Shown: positions 13,131 through 23,373, numbered from the stretch's first letter. The stretch is DNA of 64,000 nucleotides from Ectocarpus siliculosus (GCA_000310025.1 FN649729.1:3754888-3818887); one strand, 5' to 3'. Made by a program: numbers and translations. Notes: generated from the letters alone by a model not told the origin.

Positions 13131-13569
13131 TGTTGTGTCTAAAGGCACAGCAGTCTATTGCAAAATAGGCGACCCGATATGCATAGTCCACCTTTTTTAT
13201 GGTTCACATCCATGCATGGTGAATCGAGGAATAGATCGACGCCAATCCAACTCCAGAAGATCGGGAGACGCTCCCGGTACTCCACAGGAACTCAGTGGAG
13301 ATTGGACGCTCTGCGTCATGGTGCCCCTGGCCCATAGCATCGGCGTGCACTCGCACATGTTGTGTCCTGTCCGAATACAACTATTAATCCGGTGGCTGTC
13401 GCGAGCCCTGATTTGCAGTGATGAATGAAGCGCTACTTCGAGTAGCCACCGTGGTCGAAGTAGACTCTTGCTCAGCGCTAGATGGTTCATATGACCATCA
13501 GCGCTGACCCTTGCACGTGTTCCGTTTGCTTGTCCCCTCCGCACTGTGGCCATGTTCGCCATCGTGCAG

Positions 13570-13674
13570 GGACGGAGTGGGCGGATGGGTGATGCCCGAG
13601 GCCGGTCCGGACGGGGAGGCCAAGTTCAAGATGACCGGCCCAACTGGGAACTGCTATGATTACTCTAAAGCCAG
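13570..13674 (+). CDS. Exon-like block of unknown gene
   Basis: A 105-bp open stretch has a good acceptor (GTGCAG) before it and a donor (CAG then GTACGC) after it. The reading frame gives a G/P-rich, non-repetitive peptide with MPEAGPDGEAKFKMTG followed by NCYDYSKA. No family recognised, and no partner exon found nearby, so it may be chance or a fragment. Confidence 0.25.
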
Positions 13675-13794
13675 GTACGCACGCATGTGGTTACCGACCA
13701 ACGATAGCATCCGTCGCTTCGTGGTCGATGTGACGAATACAGCATCGTCTCCTAGAACGAACTGTGTCCCGTAAAGAAATGTGTCAGAACCACA

Positions 13795-13894
13795 AAAACT
13801 CTCTGCTGTAGTCAACCAAGTGGTATATTCAGGAACGAGAAAGTAAAACTCTCTGCCGTTGTCCACCCAGTGGTATAGTCTATCCAGGAACGAG
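13795..13894. repeat. About 50-bp direct duplication
   Basis: AAAACTCTCTGCYGT and GGAACGAGA recur in the same order in two adjacent copies (13,795-13,845 and 13,846-13,894) with moderate divergence. No function inferred. Confidence 0.75.
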
Positions 13895-13932
13895 AGGAAA
13901 TCCCGTTTATTGTTTTCTTTCGAATTGCATTT

Positions 13933-14571
13933 ATGAATATTTTCTACAGCCCGAGGGAAGAGAGAGATACCAAACTGGCAGAGAGCACGTTTCCCGCAGA
14001 CACGTTTCTATGGCCTTTCTATCGTGCCTCTGCCTCTCTCCCAATAAATACTGTCTCTCTTGCGCATCGTATGCAACCCGCTAGATCGGGTGCATACCGC
14101 TTCGGTTTACACCCTCGAAGCGAAGGCGGCGAGGCGTACAAGCGAGGACGGGACGCCGATGCCTCAGACGAAGCCCCAGCCGCCAAGAGGTGTCCGAAGT
14201 TGTCCGAGGAAGACATCATTGCCATATTTCCCCAGCGGCTGGCAGAGCTGGAAAAAGCCGAACACGAGGCAGCCCGCGCGAAGGAAGTGGCAGAGGCGGC
14301 GGCAGCAGCAGGTGCGGCGGCGGCAGCGAAAGCTGTGGCGGCGGCAGCGGCAGCTGTGGCGGCGGCAGCGGCAGATGCGGCAGCGGCAGCGGCAGCGGCA
14401 GATGCGGCGGCGGCAGCGGCAGATGCGGCGGCGGCAGCGGCAGCGGCAGATGCGGCGGCGACAGCAGTGGCCACAGCGAAGGTGGTGGCGGTGATAGCGG
14501 CAACATCGGCGGCAAAGACAGCAGCACTCCAGGCGGCGGAAGCTCTTGCGGGCAAGGAGGCTATAGGCTGA
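13933..14571 (+). CDS. Alanine-rich ORF, uncertain gene
   Basis: A 212-codon ORF; a more likely start is the internal Met at 14,070. After a basic, non-repetitive stretch (KRCPKLSEEDIIAIFPQRL, then a charged E/A/K helix) it becomes a run of about 100 residues that is almost all Ala with spaced Asp. The DNA is a GCGGCAGCG-type microsatellite that is open in several frames on both strands, so the alanine tract is weak evidence. The pre-repeat part looks more protein-like than its neighbours. It could be a real small gene, one exon of a larger one, or an artefact. Confidence 0.3.
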   Translation: MNIFYSPREERDTKLAESTFPADTFLWPFYRASASLPINTVSLAHRMQPARSGAYRFGLHPRSEGGEAYKRGRDADASDEAPAAKRCPKLSEEDIIAIFPQRLAELEKAEHEAARAKEVAEAAAAAGAAAAAKAVAAAAAAVAAAAADAAAAAAAADAAAAAADAAAAAAAADAAATAVATAKVVAVIAATSAAKTAALQAAEALAGKEAIG

Positions 14572-16712
14572 CCGCTTCTCTGGTTGACGCGTTTCCATAT
14601 GCTGAACACCCCGAGCGGAGCGTTCCCCTTCCTCCCACGATCCTGTTTCGGAGAGAGAGATGAAGGAACAAGCCACAAGTTCGTCTTCGGTGATCAGGGA
14701 GAAGGAAGGAGGGCGGGCTCGGGGCCGTTCCGCAGCGCGGGGGATCGTCGGTGGATGATCGTCGGCTCCCTAGTTTTCCAAGGCCCCACTTTACTCCGAC
14801 CTTGGCAAGAGGCAGGCTAACGCTGCGAGGTGGTGGGCAACGATGGTAGAAGAAGAGGAGGAACGGGAACGGCAGGAACGCACGCCTCGGAACAAGACGC
14901 GACATGATGAGCGGCTCGCTTAGGTTGGGCCAAGAAATGCTTTTGAAGGAGGGCATGTGGCGTGCTCTCTCTTTTGCTCGTTGTGGAACTGTACAACAGT
15001 AGCGTAAAGTTGTTGTGTGCCGTTGCTGTTGAGTTCGCTCGATGCATGACCTGTAAAGCCTCTGCTTATGCTGTTGAAGCTGCGTTCGCTTGTTGTTACG
15101 GTCACGTGTGCATGTGAGAGGGTATGCGCTGGATTTGTGCCTTCGGAGTTTTTTTCTCGATCTCGTGGTCACAGCAGTCTCCGTGTAGAAGGACAAGGAA
15201 ACGAGTCGACTGATTTCAGTCGAAAACCCCTTATCAACAGTCCCGGCGATGGAGTGGCGTCCTTGTATGCGGACGACAAAGGTGGGGATCGAAGAGACAG
15301 AAGCTGACAGTTTTTTTTGTAGACTGGTAAAGAGATACGCCGGAATGGGTCGTCAGCGGTCCCTCTCCCCAAGTACCATCGTATGTGTAAGCAATCTGAA
15401 ATACGCTCAAGGCCGCTGAAAATTGAACTCTTCAACCAAGAATTCCCATGACTCACAACGTTGTTAACACCGAACTACTGTACCGGCGTGACCTCCGCAT
15501 GGGGGGTGAATCTCGCCGCAGGGAAAATGTGTTTCCAATGCAGCCCGGCATCAATCAGGGCCAACGAAAATTGACGGGAGTTCGTGGTGTAAACTTGCAT
15601 GCGGGGTTTGACGAACGCAGAAAACCGCTAAAAAGCGGTGATCGTTTGCCCGGCTGTGGCGGAAACACGTGATCAACGGGGGTTGGCCTACTTCGGTAGT
15701 AGGAACAACGAAAAAACGGTGGTGACGCAATGTAGTCTGTACGCCACGGCACAGAATGCTTCGAAACCACCTTCACTGTGTTTCGACCGCTCTCCGGTGT
15801 CGCACAAGCCCTCTTTCGGCCGAAAGTGATCGGTGGTTCCGCGGTATGCCCAACACGATGTCGTGGCACCACCTCCGCGGTGTCGCAAGCATTACTATCG
15901 ACGACCCCGCGCGAACCTCTTCGACAACGCCTTCAATGGGCACGAAACCTGCTGACAGACCCCGTTGGCATTTGTGGCCGCTGTAGTGCTGCGGAGGAGG
16001 AGTGAACGTGCCTATCGCAAGGTGGACCCACAGGTTTCTGGTGCAAGGAAACGATCCCCGGTTTCCACCCACAGACGACTGGTCGAAGAGGCGCCCTCCG
16101 TGACACACCTTTCCTACGGTGAACAGATCGATTCCCGTCTTGAAAATCGAAGTTATAGGTTGCGCGACATCTCGTGTGCGTTCATCTGTGTTACCACACA
16201 TTCGAAACCAAGGAGGAAGCCGGAACAGGAAATGTTGCGGAAGGCGCCCGCGCCTGCTGATGAGGCACGATCCAGAACCAAGAACATTGTCAAGGGTCTA
16301 GTGCTTGTGGTATTTTTTGGACAAGGATGTAGACTCATGCCCGGGCGCGAACGAAAAGTAGCAAGTATTTACTCAGAGTACCGCCGAAACCAGCTATGAC
16401 TGTCATGTGCCAGGTCTGTTCCCGTTGAGCCCTCGTTTTGCACCGATCGGTACCATTTCGCACTGGATTGTCACGTTATTTCACAAAGAGCTCTTTCCTT
16501 CAACAGTGTCGTGTTTCCGAAAAAGCAGAGTACTCGAGTACTTGATTTCAGATTCCTTTCGGTTCCCTCGACGAGGAAGCCACCAACATGATCTTCTTCT
16601 CTTCGCGTGTCTTACCTGTCGTTCGTATTTTTGTGTTGTTCTCTTTATGAAGCCAACGCGCTCTTCCCGTTGCGTCTTACTCGACGATATGCTAAAGAGT
16701 CTGGAAATGCAG
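14572..16712. other. No gene recognised
   Basis: Several 100-200-codon ORFs overlap on both strands (for example 14,561-15,196 minus and 15,965-16,399 plus) without recognisable domains. If the Prp4 gene at 16,713 is intact its upstream exons should lie here, but I could not find the N-terminal region or first WD40 blade. Confidence 0.4.
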
Positions 16713-16814
16713 AAGGTGCTGCGGAGGCACAGCGAGAGAGTGACCGGCGTCGCATGGCCCCCGGAAGCCCATTTCTCGGACAAAACCTTGTTGGCAACCG
16801 GCGCGGCGGACAAA
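16713..16814 (+). CDS. PRPF4: Prp4 exon, second WD40 blade
   Basis: Coding phase is open through KVLRRHSERVTGVAWPPEA to GAADK, with a strong donor GTGAGT at 16,815. The start at 16,713 assumes acceptor ATGCAG; the frame stays open further upstream, so this edge is uncertain. The GAADK end should continue into a VKLW strand in another exon, which is not seen. Confidence 0.6.
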
Positions 16815-17316
16815 GTGAGTCAACCGTTTGTTGGGCATAGGGGTATTGCTGTTGTTCCGGTTTGTGGTTCGGTGGGGTTGTTAGCTGAAAATATCGGTGT
16901 GGGTTCTGCGGCCGCAAGTTGCTGCTTGCTCCTCTTGCGGTTGTTTAAATTATCGTGGAGAATGTGTTTACTTTGCTTGTTCTTTGGTGATGTGTTCCGG
17001 AGCCGTGTGCCGTGAAAATCATCACAGGCCCGAGTGTGAGATATTCGGAAGCAAAGCTTCTGCTACACCCTGCCGGCCCACAGCGCCCTGGTCGCGGGTG
17101 TACGGAAAGAGCGACAAGAAGCCTCATTGATTGGTGGTGGTGACTGCATATTTTTCGTTTGTGTCCATCAAATCCCGGATTTTCAACTTGCCAATATGTT
17201 GGTTTGAATTATCTAGCCGTTGGCAATAGAACCTTGATTTTCACCCGCATTCTCGTTTCGCTTGCGCCCACATTCTAAGGAGGGGTCGGGCGGCGCGTAG
17301 GCTAGCTAACAGAGCA

Positions 17317-18657
17317 GTGCGCGCCGCGCGAAAGAGACAGCAGGGTCAACTTCTTAGGGTAGCAACCTGGAATGTGCGGACTGTGGCTGTAAACGGGGCC
17401 AATGGATACGGGCGAGCCTACAGCATTCTACACGAGGCAGCGAGACAAGACGTATCGGTAGTAGGAATGCAGGGGACACAGAGGGCAGGTCGAACGGAAT
17501 TTGCAGCAGCGGGTTTCCGGGTGTTCTGCTGTGGCACGGAGACCGGTGGAGTCCATGGTGTGGGGATAGCCGTCAAAGAGTCACTGTGCAAGACATCCAC
17601 GTTCACTACGGAGTTTATCGACGAACGCCTTTTGGCCATGAGGTTTCTGCTGGCAGGCCACCGTGGAGCGGTCAACTTCGTAGCCGCGTATGCTCCAACC
17701 GAACCTTCAACCGCCGACAGCAAGCGCGTGTTCTGGGGAAAACTTGACAGTCTCGTGCGGAGGATCCCTTCCAAAGAATGTGTGTATGTCCTATTGGACG
17801 CCAACGCGCGGACGGGAGATAGGTTGGACGGAGGGGAAGGAAGGGAAATAGGACTGTACGGGCGTGATGAGCTCAACGACAATGGCATGCTACTGTTGAA
17901 TTTCGCAGCGGAAAACAGGCTAGCTCTCACGAACACGTTCTTCGAGACACGCAAGGGCGGAACATGGCACACATACAACGGTGTGTCGGGAAACGATTGC
18001 AAGCGCCTTGACTACATCCTGACAAGGCAGGCACATCACGGCCGAGTATCTAACGTGGTTGTCATCCCCCAGCCGGTTCGCCCGGTCAAAGCAGACTCAG
18101 ACCACAACATGGTAGTAGCCACCGTCAACCTCGGTGGCAGGCTTGCCCACAGCCGTGCAGTCCGGGCTCAACCGAAACAGCAACAATTCAACCGACGGGA
18201 TTTGCAGTTCGAAGCAGCATGTTGTGCGGTGACTAATCGGTTCCTCCTCAACCTCAACACACGACTGGACGAGCGAACAACCACCGCCGCGGAATTGGCG
18301 ACCGACTTTACCAATGCCCTTCTCGAAGCAGCGCGGACGACCCTAGGGGAGGAACCGCGGAGACGCCGCACGCAGGAGTGGTGTGAGACCCCAGAGACGA
18401 GAGCAGCACTGGAGAAGGCCCTTACCAAACGGCGGAAAGCGCGCCGGGCGATGAGGGGCAACTGGAACTCAGCAACGTGGAGAACTCTCAAAGCAGCGTG
18501 TAAGGGAGTGGCTACAGCAGTCGAAACGGGCATTTATGCCCACCTGGACGGATATGTGACTGAACTCGAAGTAATCTACAAAGATCGCGACATGAGAGGA
18601 CTGTACCAACACCTCAAGAGATCAGTGGGCCTCAGCGGGAGACAAGCGGGGGGATGA
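17317..18657 (+). CDS. LINE endonuclease region
   Basis: An endonuclease/exonuclease/phosphatase fold that nicks target DNA to prime reverse transcription. Visible landmarks are the opening strand RVATWNVRTV, GVGIAVKE, the strand FVAAYAPT, LDANARTGD, NDNGMLLLNFA, LDYILTR and the catalytic SDHNMV. No ATG lies at the beginning; the open frame starts near 17,290. After the fold comes a basic linker (RRKARRAMRGNW) that leads to the reverse transcriptase. The frame closes at 18,657 directly after a G run. Confidence 0.88.
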   Translation: MRAARKRQQGQLLRVATWNVRTVAVNGANGYGRAYSILHEAARQDVSVVGMQGTQRAGRTEFAAAGFRVFCCGTETGGVHGVGIAVKESLCKTSTFTTEFIDERLLAMRFLLAGHRGAVNFVAAYAPTEPSTADSKRVFWGKLDSLVRRIPSKECVYVLLDANARTGDRLDGGEGREIGLYGRDELNDNGMLLLNFAAENRLALTNTFFETRKGGTWHTYNGVSGNDCKRLDYILTRQAHHGRVSNVVVIPQPVRPVKADSDHNMVVATVNLGGRLAHSRAVRAQPKQQQFNRRDLQFEAACCAVTNRFLLNLNTRLDERTTTAAELATDFTNALLEAARTTLGEEPRRRRTQEWCETPETRAALEKALTKRRKARRAMRGNWNSATWRTLKAACKGVATAVETGIYAHLDGYVTELEVIYKDRDMRGLYQHLKRSVGLSGRQAGG

Positions 18658-19800
18658 GAACGGCGTGTTGCTCCGGAACAGGGACGACATCCTCCAACGG
18701 TGGTCGAGATTCTTCAGCACCCTGCTCAACACCAAATCCCCCACCCTGAACCCAGACATCATCGAACGAGTGACGCAGCGGCCAGCGACACGTGACACTC
18801 AACGGTTGAGAGAGGTGCCAGAACTCGAGGAGGTGGCACGGGCAGCGAAAGGCCTCAAGAACTGGAAGGCACCCGGCCATGACTCCCTCCCTGCCGAGTT
18901 GCTCAAGATCGATGACGACGAACCCGTTGTCCTGAGACACCTCCATACCATCCTCGTCAAGGTGTGGAACGGAGGAGATATCCCGCGAGAGTGGAAGGAT
19001 GCAACCATCAAGGTGCTGTACAAGAAGGGTGACCAGTCCAACTGTAACAAATACAGGGGAATTTCGCTACTACCTCACGTAGGCAAGGTCCCCATCAAGA
19101 TCATCACCAACCGTCTAAGCGCCTTCTGCGAAGCCAACAACATCCGCCCGGAGGAACAGTGCGGATTTCGACCCGGGCGATCCACCGTCGACATGCTGTT
19201 CGTCGTGCGCCGCCTCCAGGAGCTGGGGCGGAGAAAGAAAATACCGCTCTACATGTGCTTCGTCGACTTTGAGAAGGCGTATGATTCGGTGGACCGAGAG
19301 ATGCTATGGAAGGTGCTGGCCAGGGCCGGGATTCCCGCGAAGCAAATCAAAGTCATCCGCCAATTCTACGATGGAATGCAGGCCCGGGTGCGCATGGACG
19401 ACAGAGAACTATCGGACTGGTTCTTCGTCACACAGGGCGTGCGACAAGGATGTGTGCTATCCCCACTACTGTTCAAGATCTTCTTCGCCGAGGTCCTCGA
19501 GGTCGTCGTTGTCCGATTCAGCGAGGATGATGTTGTTCTGCGGAACCTGGTGTGCTTAGAGGAGGGCAAGACGGAAGCGGGGGGGAGGGAGGAGACACCC
19601 CTTGACCGAGTACGGAGGGCAGTATCGGGGATGCTGTATGCCGATGATGCCGGCGTCGTATCGAGGTCTGCAGAAGGACTGGCGAGAATTATGACCATCA
19701 TCGTTGAGGTGTTCGGGGAGTTCGGGCTAACGGTGTCGGAGAAGAAGACGGAGACGCTCCTGATGCGCGCGAAGGACAAGTCGACTACAACATCACAACC
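18641..19800 (+). CDS. LINE reverse transcriptase region
   Basis: Copies the LINE RNA at the nicked site. Non-LTR RT landmarks appear in order: WKAPGHDSLPAELLK, KYRGISLLPHVGK, EEQCGFRPGRSTVD, CFVDFEKAYDSVDRE (catalytic Asp), GVRQGCVLSPLLF, MLYADDAGVVS (YADD catalytic pair) and SEKKTETLLMR. The frame differs by one from the endonuclease; DENGVLL precedes the domain at 18,655. It runs on out of register into a proline/arginine-rich peptide after 19,800. Confidence 0.92.
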
Positions 19801-19806
19801 CCCCCC

Positions 19807-20588
19807 CGCCTCCACCGCTGACCATCGAAGCCGCGGGACAGAAATACGCCCAGACGACCGAGTTCCGGTACCTCGGTGGCCTCGTCAACGAACATGGCGA
19901 CCTCACCCGGGAGATCAGCTACAGGAGCAGAGGGGCGTGGGCGTGCCTCAGGCGATATGGCCAGGAGCTCTTCGACAGACCGAAAGCACCATTCCGACTC
20001 AAGATCCGCCTCCTCCAGGCGGAGGCGATGGAGGCACTGCTGTACGGCTGCATGACATGGTCATCACTCAGCGGCCACTATCAGACGCTGCGGTCGACAC
20101 ACCACCGACTGCTCCTTCGAGTCATCGGGTACAAGGGCAAGAAAGACACCTACCGGCAGCTCTCGTACGCCCAGACGCTGAAGAGGGTCAGATGCCAGAG
20201 CGTTGAAGCCTCGATCCGACAACGACGCCTACTGTTCGCGGGAGCACTGGCAAGGCAGCCGGACGGGCGACTCCCGAAACGACTGATGCTCGGCGAGCTG
20301 GCGGGGGGGGAGAGGCCACGTAGGGGGGAACAGGAACAGAACTGGCCGAAGTGTGTGCTCGACGAGCTGAAGGCATTCGGGGCCGACCATGGATCTACGA
20401 CAACCGATCCATGTTGTCTCGGAATTCCCGTACCGAAAGACACGGCACCGAAGTTAAAGTCGACGAAAGCCGCGAAGGTGGAGGGGGGAGTACCCTGGCA
20501 TGCGGCGGTGCTGCAGGGAGCTGAGAGGTTCATGACCCCCTGGCACGAGAAGGAAGAAGAGGCCAGCCGACAACGAGCGCTCAAATGA
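19807..20588 (+). CDS. LINE C-terminal region
   Basis: In the third frame, downstream of the C run, the sequence resumes with EFRYLGGLVNEHGDL, ISYRSRGAW, LLYGCMTWSS and HHRLLLRVIGYK, the thumb and connection part found behind RTE/CR1-type reverse transcriptases. It ends with a lysine/glutamate-rich tail and a stop at 20,586-20,588. Confidence 0.85.
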
Positions 20589-20743
20589 AACCACAAGCCA
20601 ACAACCAATGGGGCGGGAGAGGGGCAGGAGACGGACGAGACGGCGAGGGAAGAAAGCAAACGAGAAGAGACGGACCGAGTGGCACGATACGTGCCGGATT
20701 GAATTTCTTTTAGCCAATTCCCCCCCCCCCGTGCCCCTCGGCC

Positions 20744-20934
20744 TTGTTTGCCATGGGGGTTTGGGTTTCGTCGCTTGGCAACGACGTTGTAAAACAAGCC
20801 GCCCCCCCCGGTGTTTGCCATCGGGGTTTGGGTTTTCGTCGCTTGGCAAAGACGTTGTAAAACAAGCCCTCCACTCGGTGTTTGCCATCGGGATTGGGTT
20901 TTCGCCGCCTGGCAACGACGTTGGAAAACAAGCC
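20744..20934 (+). repeat. 66-bp tandem repeat, three copies, in the LINE 3' region
   Basis: TGTTTGCCATCGGG, GGGTTTTCGTCGC and TTGGCAACGACGTTGTAAAA recur three times in order. LINE 3' tails sometimes carry tandem repeats that serve as template recognition; that role here is inference. A minus-strand ORF across it is simply the repeat read backward. Confidence 0.88.
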
Positions 20935-21254
20935 AATTCACTTCGTGAACTCGGCAACCAGGTTACCGTTTTTTTTTTTTACCTCGGGTTTTTTTTTTGG
21001 CGGTAACCATAATGGTGGTTGAGTAGATCATGTTGTGCGGGGTGGAGAACCCTCACTCCGCGCAACGGGGGATGATCGCACCACGTTGTGTTAAAATGGT
21101 CAAGCTTGCTCTAGGCAGTTACACAGTGCTTACAACTGTCTCTGGAAGTGAAGGCACCAGAAAATAAATTAAGTCATACGTAGCTGTCATCCGTACGCAA
21201 GGAAGTAAGCACAAGATGCCGAACACCCTTAGCAGGATGCAGCTCACCCTTCAT

Positions 21255-21395
21255 GCGACTCGCCAAATACCTCACGGCGCTTCGCGCTTGGTGATGTGAG
21301 AGCCTGGTCCGGTGAGAACCCGGCGTGCTCCGTCCCGGCTTTGTAGGGATGCGAGGTCAATGGTCAAACGACTACGGCATGCACGACTATGAGTA
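21255..21395 (+). repeat. Dispersed repeat, copy A (about 140 bp)
   Basis: Shares with 47,583-47,735, in the same orientation, the segments TTCGCGCTTGGTGATG, GAGAGCCTGGTCCGGTGAG, AACCCGGCGTGCTCCGTCCC and ACGACTACGGCATGC. About 85-90% identical by eye over the core. No coding match; class unknown. Confidence 0.85.
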
Positions 21396-22004
21396 CACCC
21401 CCCCCCCAACGCTGCACCATTGCAACAACCCCCCAGTAGTGATGACGTACCATTACAATGTATCGCTGGTTGGTGGCCATGTTTGCGTGTTTGCTTGTTC
21501 GTTAGTGGTCTCTCCACCGTGTGCCTGTTTCTGCCTCATACTTCATGTTATTTCGGCTTGGTCCCTTTTTGTCCTCGCTCTTTTTCACTATATTTTCATT
21601 TTATTTTCTCTTCTTCTTACTGTTTCCATTTTCTCTTTTTTCTCTTTTTTATCTTTTTCTCTCTTTCTTTTTCTCTCTTTTTCTGTGCCAGATGGCCTTG
21701 TCTCTGCTTGCGTTGTGAAGTGCCAAGATTGAACCAAGGGGGTGTACCTCTTTCTCTCCGGCCCATGATAGTGACTCCTAGTCTCAGTGATACCTCGCAT
21801 AGCGCGCAGAGGGAGTGGAGGATTCCAGAATATCTGTCGTTGATTTCTATTGACTTGCGGAACCCTCGGGGCCAGTTTGTTTGAGCGTACCTTTTTAGGG
21901 TAAGTTAACCTGTGACCACGGGAATCGACCGCGTCGAGTGTTGGATCAGTACGGACATACGAGAGTACTGGGTAGAGAGAGATCGGAACGGTTTTTATCG
22001 TGAA

Positions 22005-22005
22005 G

Positions 22006-22044
<39 letters not shown>

Positions 22045-22087
22045 TTCTCGGGTGACTTTCCTTGTGAAGACGACAACAACAACAACA
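22005..22087. repeat. (CAA)n microsatellite, two runs
   Basis: About 13 CAA units at 22,005-22,044 and six more at 22,070-22,087, separated by a 25-bp insert whose CTTTCCTTGTGAAGAC echoes the flank. Lies directly upstream of the second Prp4 exon. Confidence 0.95.
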
Positions 22088-22126
22088 ATTCTTGAATGCT
22101 TCGCACTCTCGGATCACGAATCGCAG

Positions 22127-22241
22127 GTATAGCCGCACTTCAGGGGAGGTGCTAGTCTCGGCGTCCTTCGACAGCACCGCCAAGGTCTGGTCCACTAGGG
22201 ACTGGTCTCTCCTGCGCAAGCTGTCCGGGCACAAGGGCAAG
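22127..22241 (+). CDS. PRPF4: Prp4 exon, penultimate WD40 blade, with GC donor
   Basis: Acceptor TCGCAG at 22,121-22,126 (alternative CTTCAG ending 22,143). Codes SGEVLVSASFDSTAKVWS and RDWSLLRKLSGHKGK. It ends AAG followed by GCAAGT, a typical GC-type donor, and the next exon continues in phase zero. The residue pattern (AKVW, WSLL, SGHKGK) is diagnostic for Prp4 rather than a generic WD40 protein. Confidence 0.8.
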
Positions 22242-23246
22242 GCAAGTGTCTTGAATGCACGGGGGTGCTGCCGTGGCGCAGGTGTAGGCAAACCTCTTCG
22301 AAGTGGATTTTTAAGTGAAACACTCGCAGATGAAGAGGGAATGTGGTCGTGTGACCCTGGAGCGGAGCTTTTCAATTATTGAGCGGCAAGGCCGTACTGG
22401 GTAGTTGGAAAGATGGAGCAACAACGCTAGATGTGGAGGAAACACAGATATATTCAGGCGCCATCATGTGACAACAGTCATATCCGGAAGGTCAACGGTT
22501 GATGATAGGTACTGCAGCAGCGGCATTCTGTTTTGGCGGAGGTTGTCAGCAGTGCTACAAATAAATACGACGTGGTAAGCAGAAGTCACTGCCACCGCAA
22601 CCGGAGTACTGGTCGCTCCTGCCTGCCACGGAATGTGGCCATGAGGGGGGCAACGCTAGATGGCGAACGTCACACGGGTGCCGTTAGTTGAGTTTGTTGC
22701 TTGCGTGCTCTAGCCTGGATTTCAGTGGTCTTGTGCATAACCGACCATCAAGCTGGGGGAGAGTTGTCAGAGCGTCTTCGTCCGCTACTTCTGTGTAAAA
22801 GCGAGGAAGTTCTTTCCAAACTCATGGTGACGAAAATAACACCCGCCTTGGTGGCCAGACCGGCTTGACAGGGCGCACGATGGCGGGTTTTTTCTGCGGC
22901 CGGCCCGTACGTGCCACCATGTCACGAGCTTGGCATACGAATCCTGAATTAACCTTACAATCTGGTCCCGCGGCGCCTCTTTTTGTCAGAACATCACGCT
23001 GGTTGATTCTCGTCGAGGCCGTTGCTGCGACTGCTGCTGGGACATGCCGTGGCCGTTTGCTACCATTTATCTGCTCTCGTTTTTTTTTTTTTGCACGAGA
23101 CGGCGCTTTGTCCGTCGATCACTGAGTGCTGCGCGCGCGCGACGTGCGCCTACCGCATGTGATTTTTCTTTTGGTTTTTGGCCACCGTCTTGAATACGAG
23201 CAACCTTACTTGTGTGCACCTAGTACGTATTGTAACAGTGCAACAG
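22242..23246 (+). other. Prp4 intron, GC-AG type
   Basis: Begins GCAAGT and ends CAACAG. About 1 kb, with no recognised gene; a T run lies at 23,081-23,091 and a GC dinucleotide run near 23,132-23,141. Confidence 0.6.
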
Positions 23247-23315
23247 GTGACGGGTTGCGACGTCTCACCTGATGAGAGGAAGATTGCGACCTGCTCGTTC
23301 GACAGGACCGTCAAG
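23247..23315 (+). CDS. PRPF4: Prp4 exon, last visible WD40 blade
   Basis: Exactly 23 codons between acceptor AACAG and donor AAG-GTATGT. Codes VTGCDVSPDERKIATCSF and ends DRTVK; known Prp4 proteins read DRTFKLW here. The exon that should add LW and the stop was not found before the copia remnant. Confidence 0.78.
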
Positions 23316-23323
23316 GTATGTGT

Positions 23324-23373
23324 TGGAGTAATTGCAGCACAAGAACGACTCTATTCTACTGCATGGGGTTTAA
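23324..23373 (+). repeat. 50-bp direct repeat, copy 1
   Basis: Nearly identical to 24,144-24,192 (TGGAGTAATTGCAG, ACTCTATTCTACTGCATG). The adjoining 23,374-23,418 instead resembles 30,886-30,930 (TGTGAAGGCGTTGCCAAGTC). The pair brackets about 770 bp that contains the copia fragment. Confidence 0.85.

Larger units (their letters stand above)
17270..20945 (+). mobile_element. LINE (non-LTR retrotransposon), endonuclease + reverse transcriptase, RTE-like
   Basis: The element codes an apurinic-type endonuclease, then a reverse transcriptase and a C-terminal region, in one orientation. It lies between the first and second visible Prp4 exons, on the same strand. The 5' limit is a guess (upstream of the endonuclease at 17,317). 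The 3' untranslated region includes a threefold 66-bp tandem repeat, and T-rich runs follow at 20,970-20,998. Coding runs in three consecutive frames, with both frame changes in homopolymers (G run near 18,645; C run near 19,798-19,806), so they may be sequencing errors or recent mutations. Family assignment to RTE rather than another endonuclease-bearing clade is tentative. Confidence 0.9.
16713..23315 (+). pseudogene. PRPF4: Prp4 (U4/U6 snRNP WD40 protein) remnant: three exons, central blades missing
   Basis: Prp4 is a WD40 beta-propeller protein of the U4/U6.U5 tri-snRNP, acting in the nucleus in pre-mRNA splicing. Three exons match its order: 16,713-16,814 (second blade, LRRHSERVTGVAW and LLATGAADK), 22,127-22,241 (LVSASFDSTAKVW, LSGHKGK) and 23,247-23,315 (VTGCDVSPDE, IATCSFDRTVK). 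The last two join in phase and correspond to the well-conserved Prp4 C-terminal blades. Blades between them (about 130-170 residues in known Prp4) were not found in the 5.3-kb gap, which holds a LINE and dispersed repeats; the first blade, N-terminal region and final LW-containing strand were not found either. Either the gene has been broken by insertions and deletion, or the assembly has lost sequence. As Prp4 is essential elsewhere, an intact copy is expected at another locus. Confidence 0.7.

Noticed and set aside
15555-16201. Minus-strand ORFs that could be retroelement remains
   Set aside because: No motif of any retroelement domain could be recognised, so no element is called.
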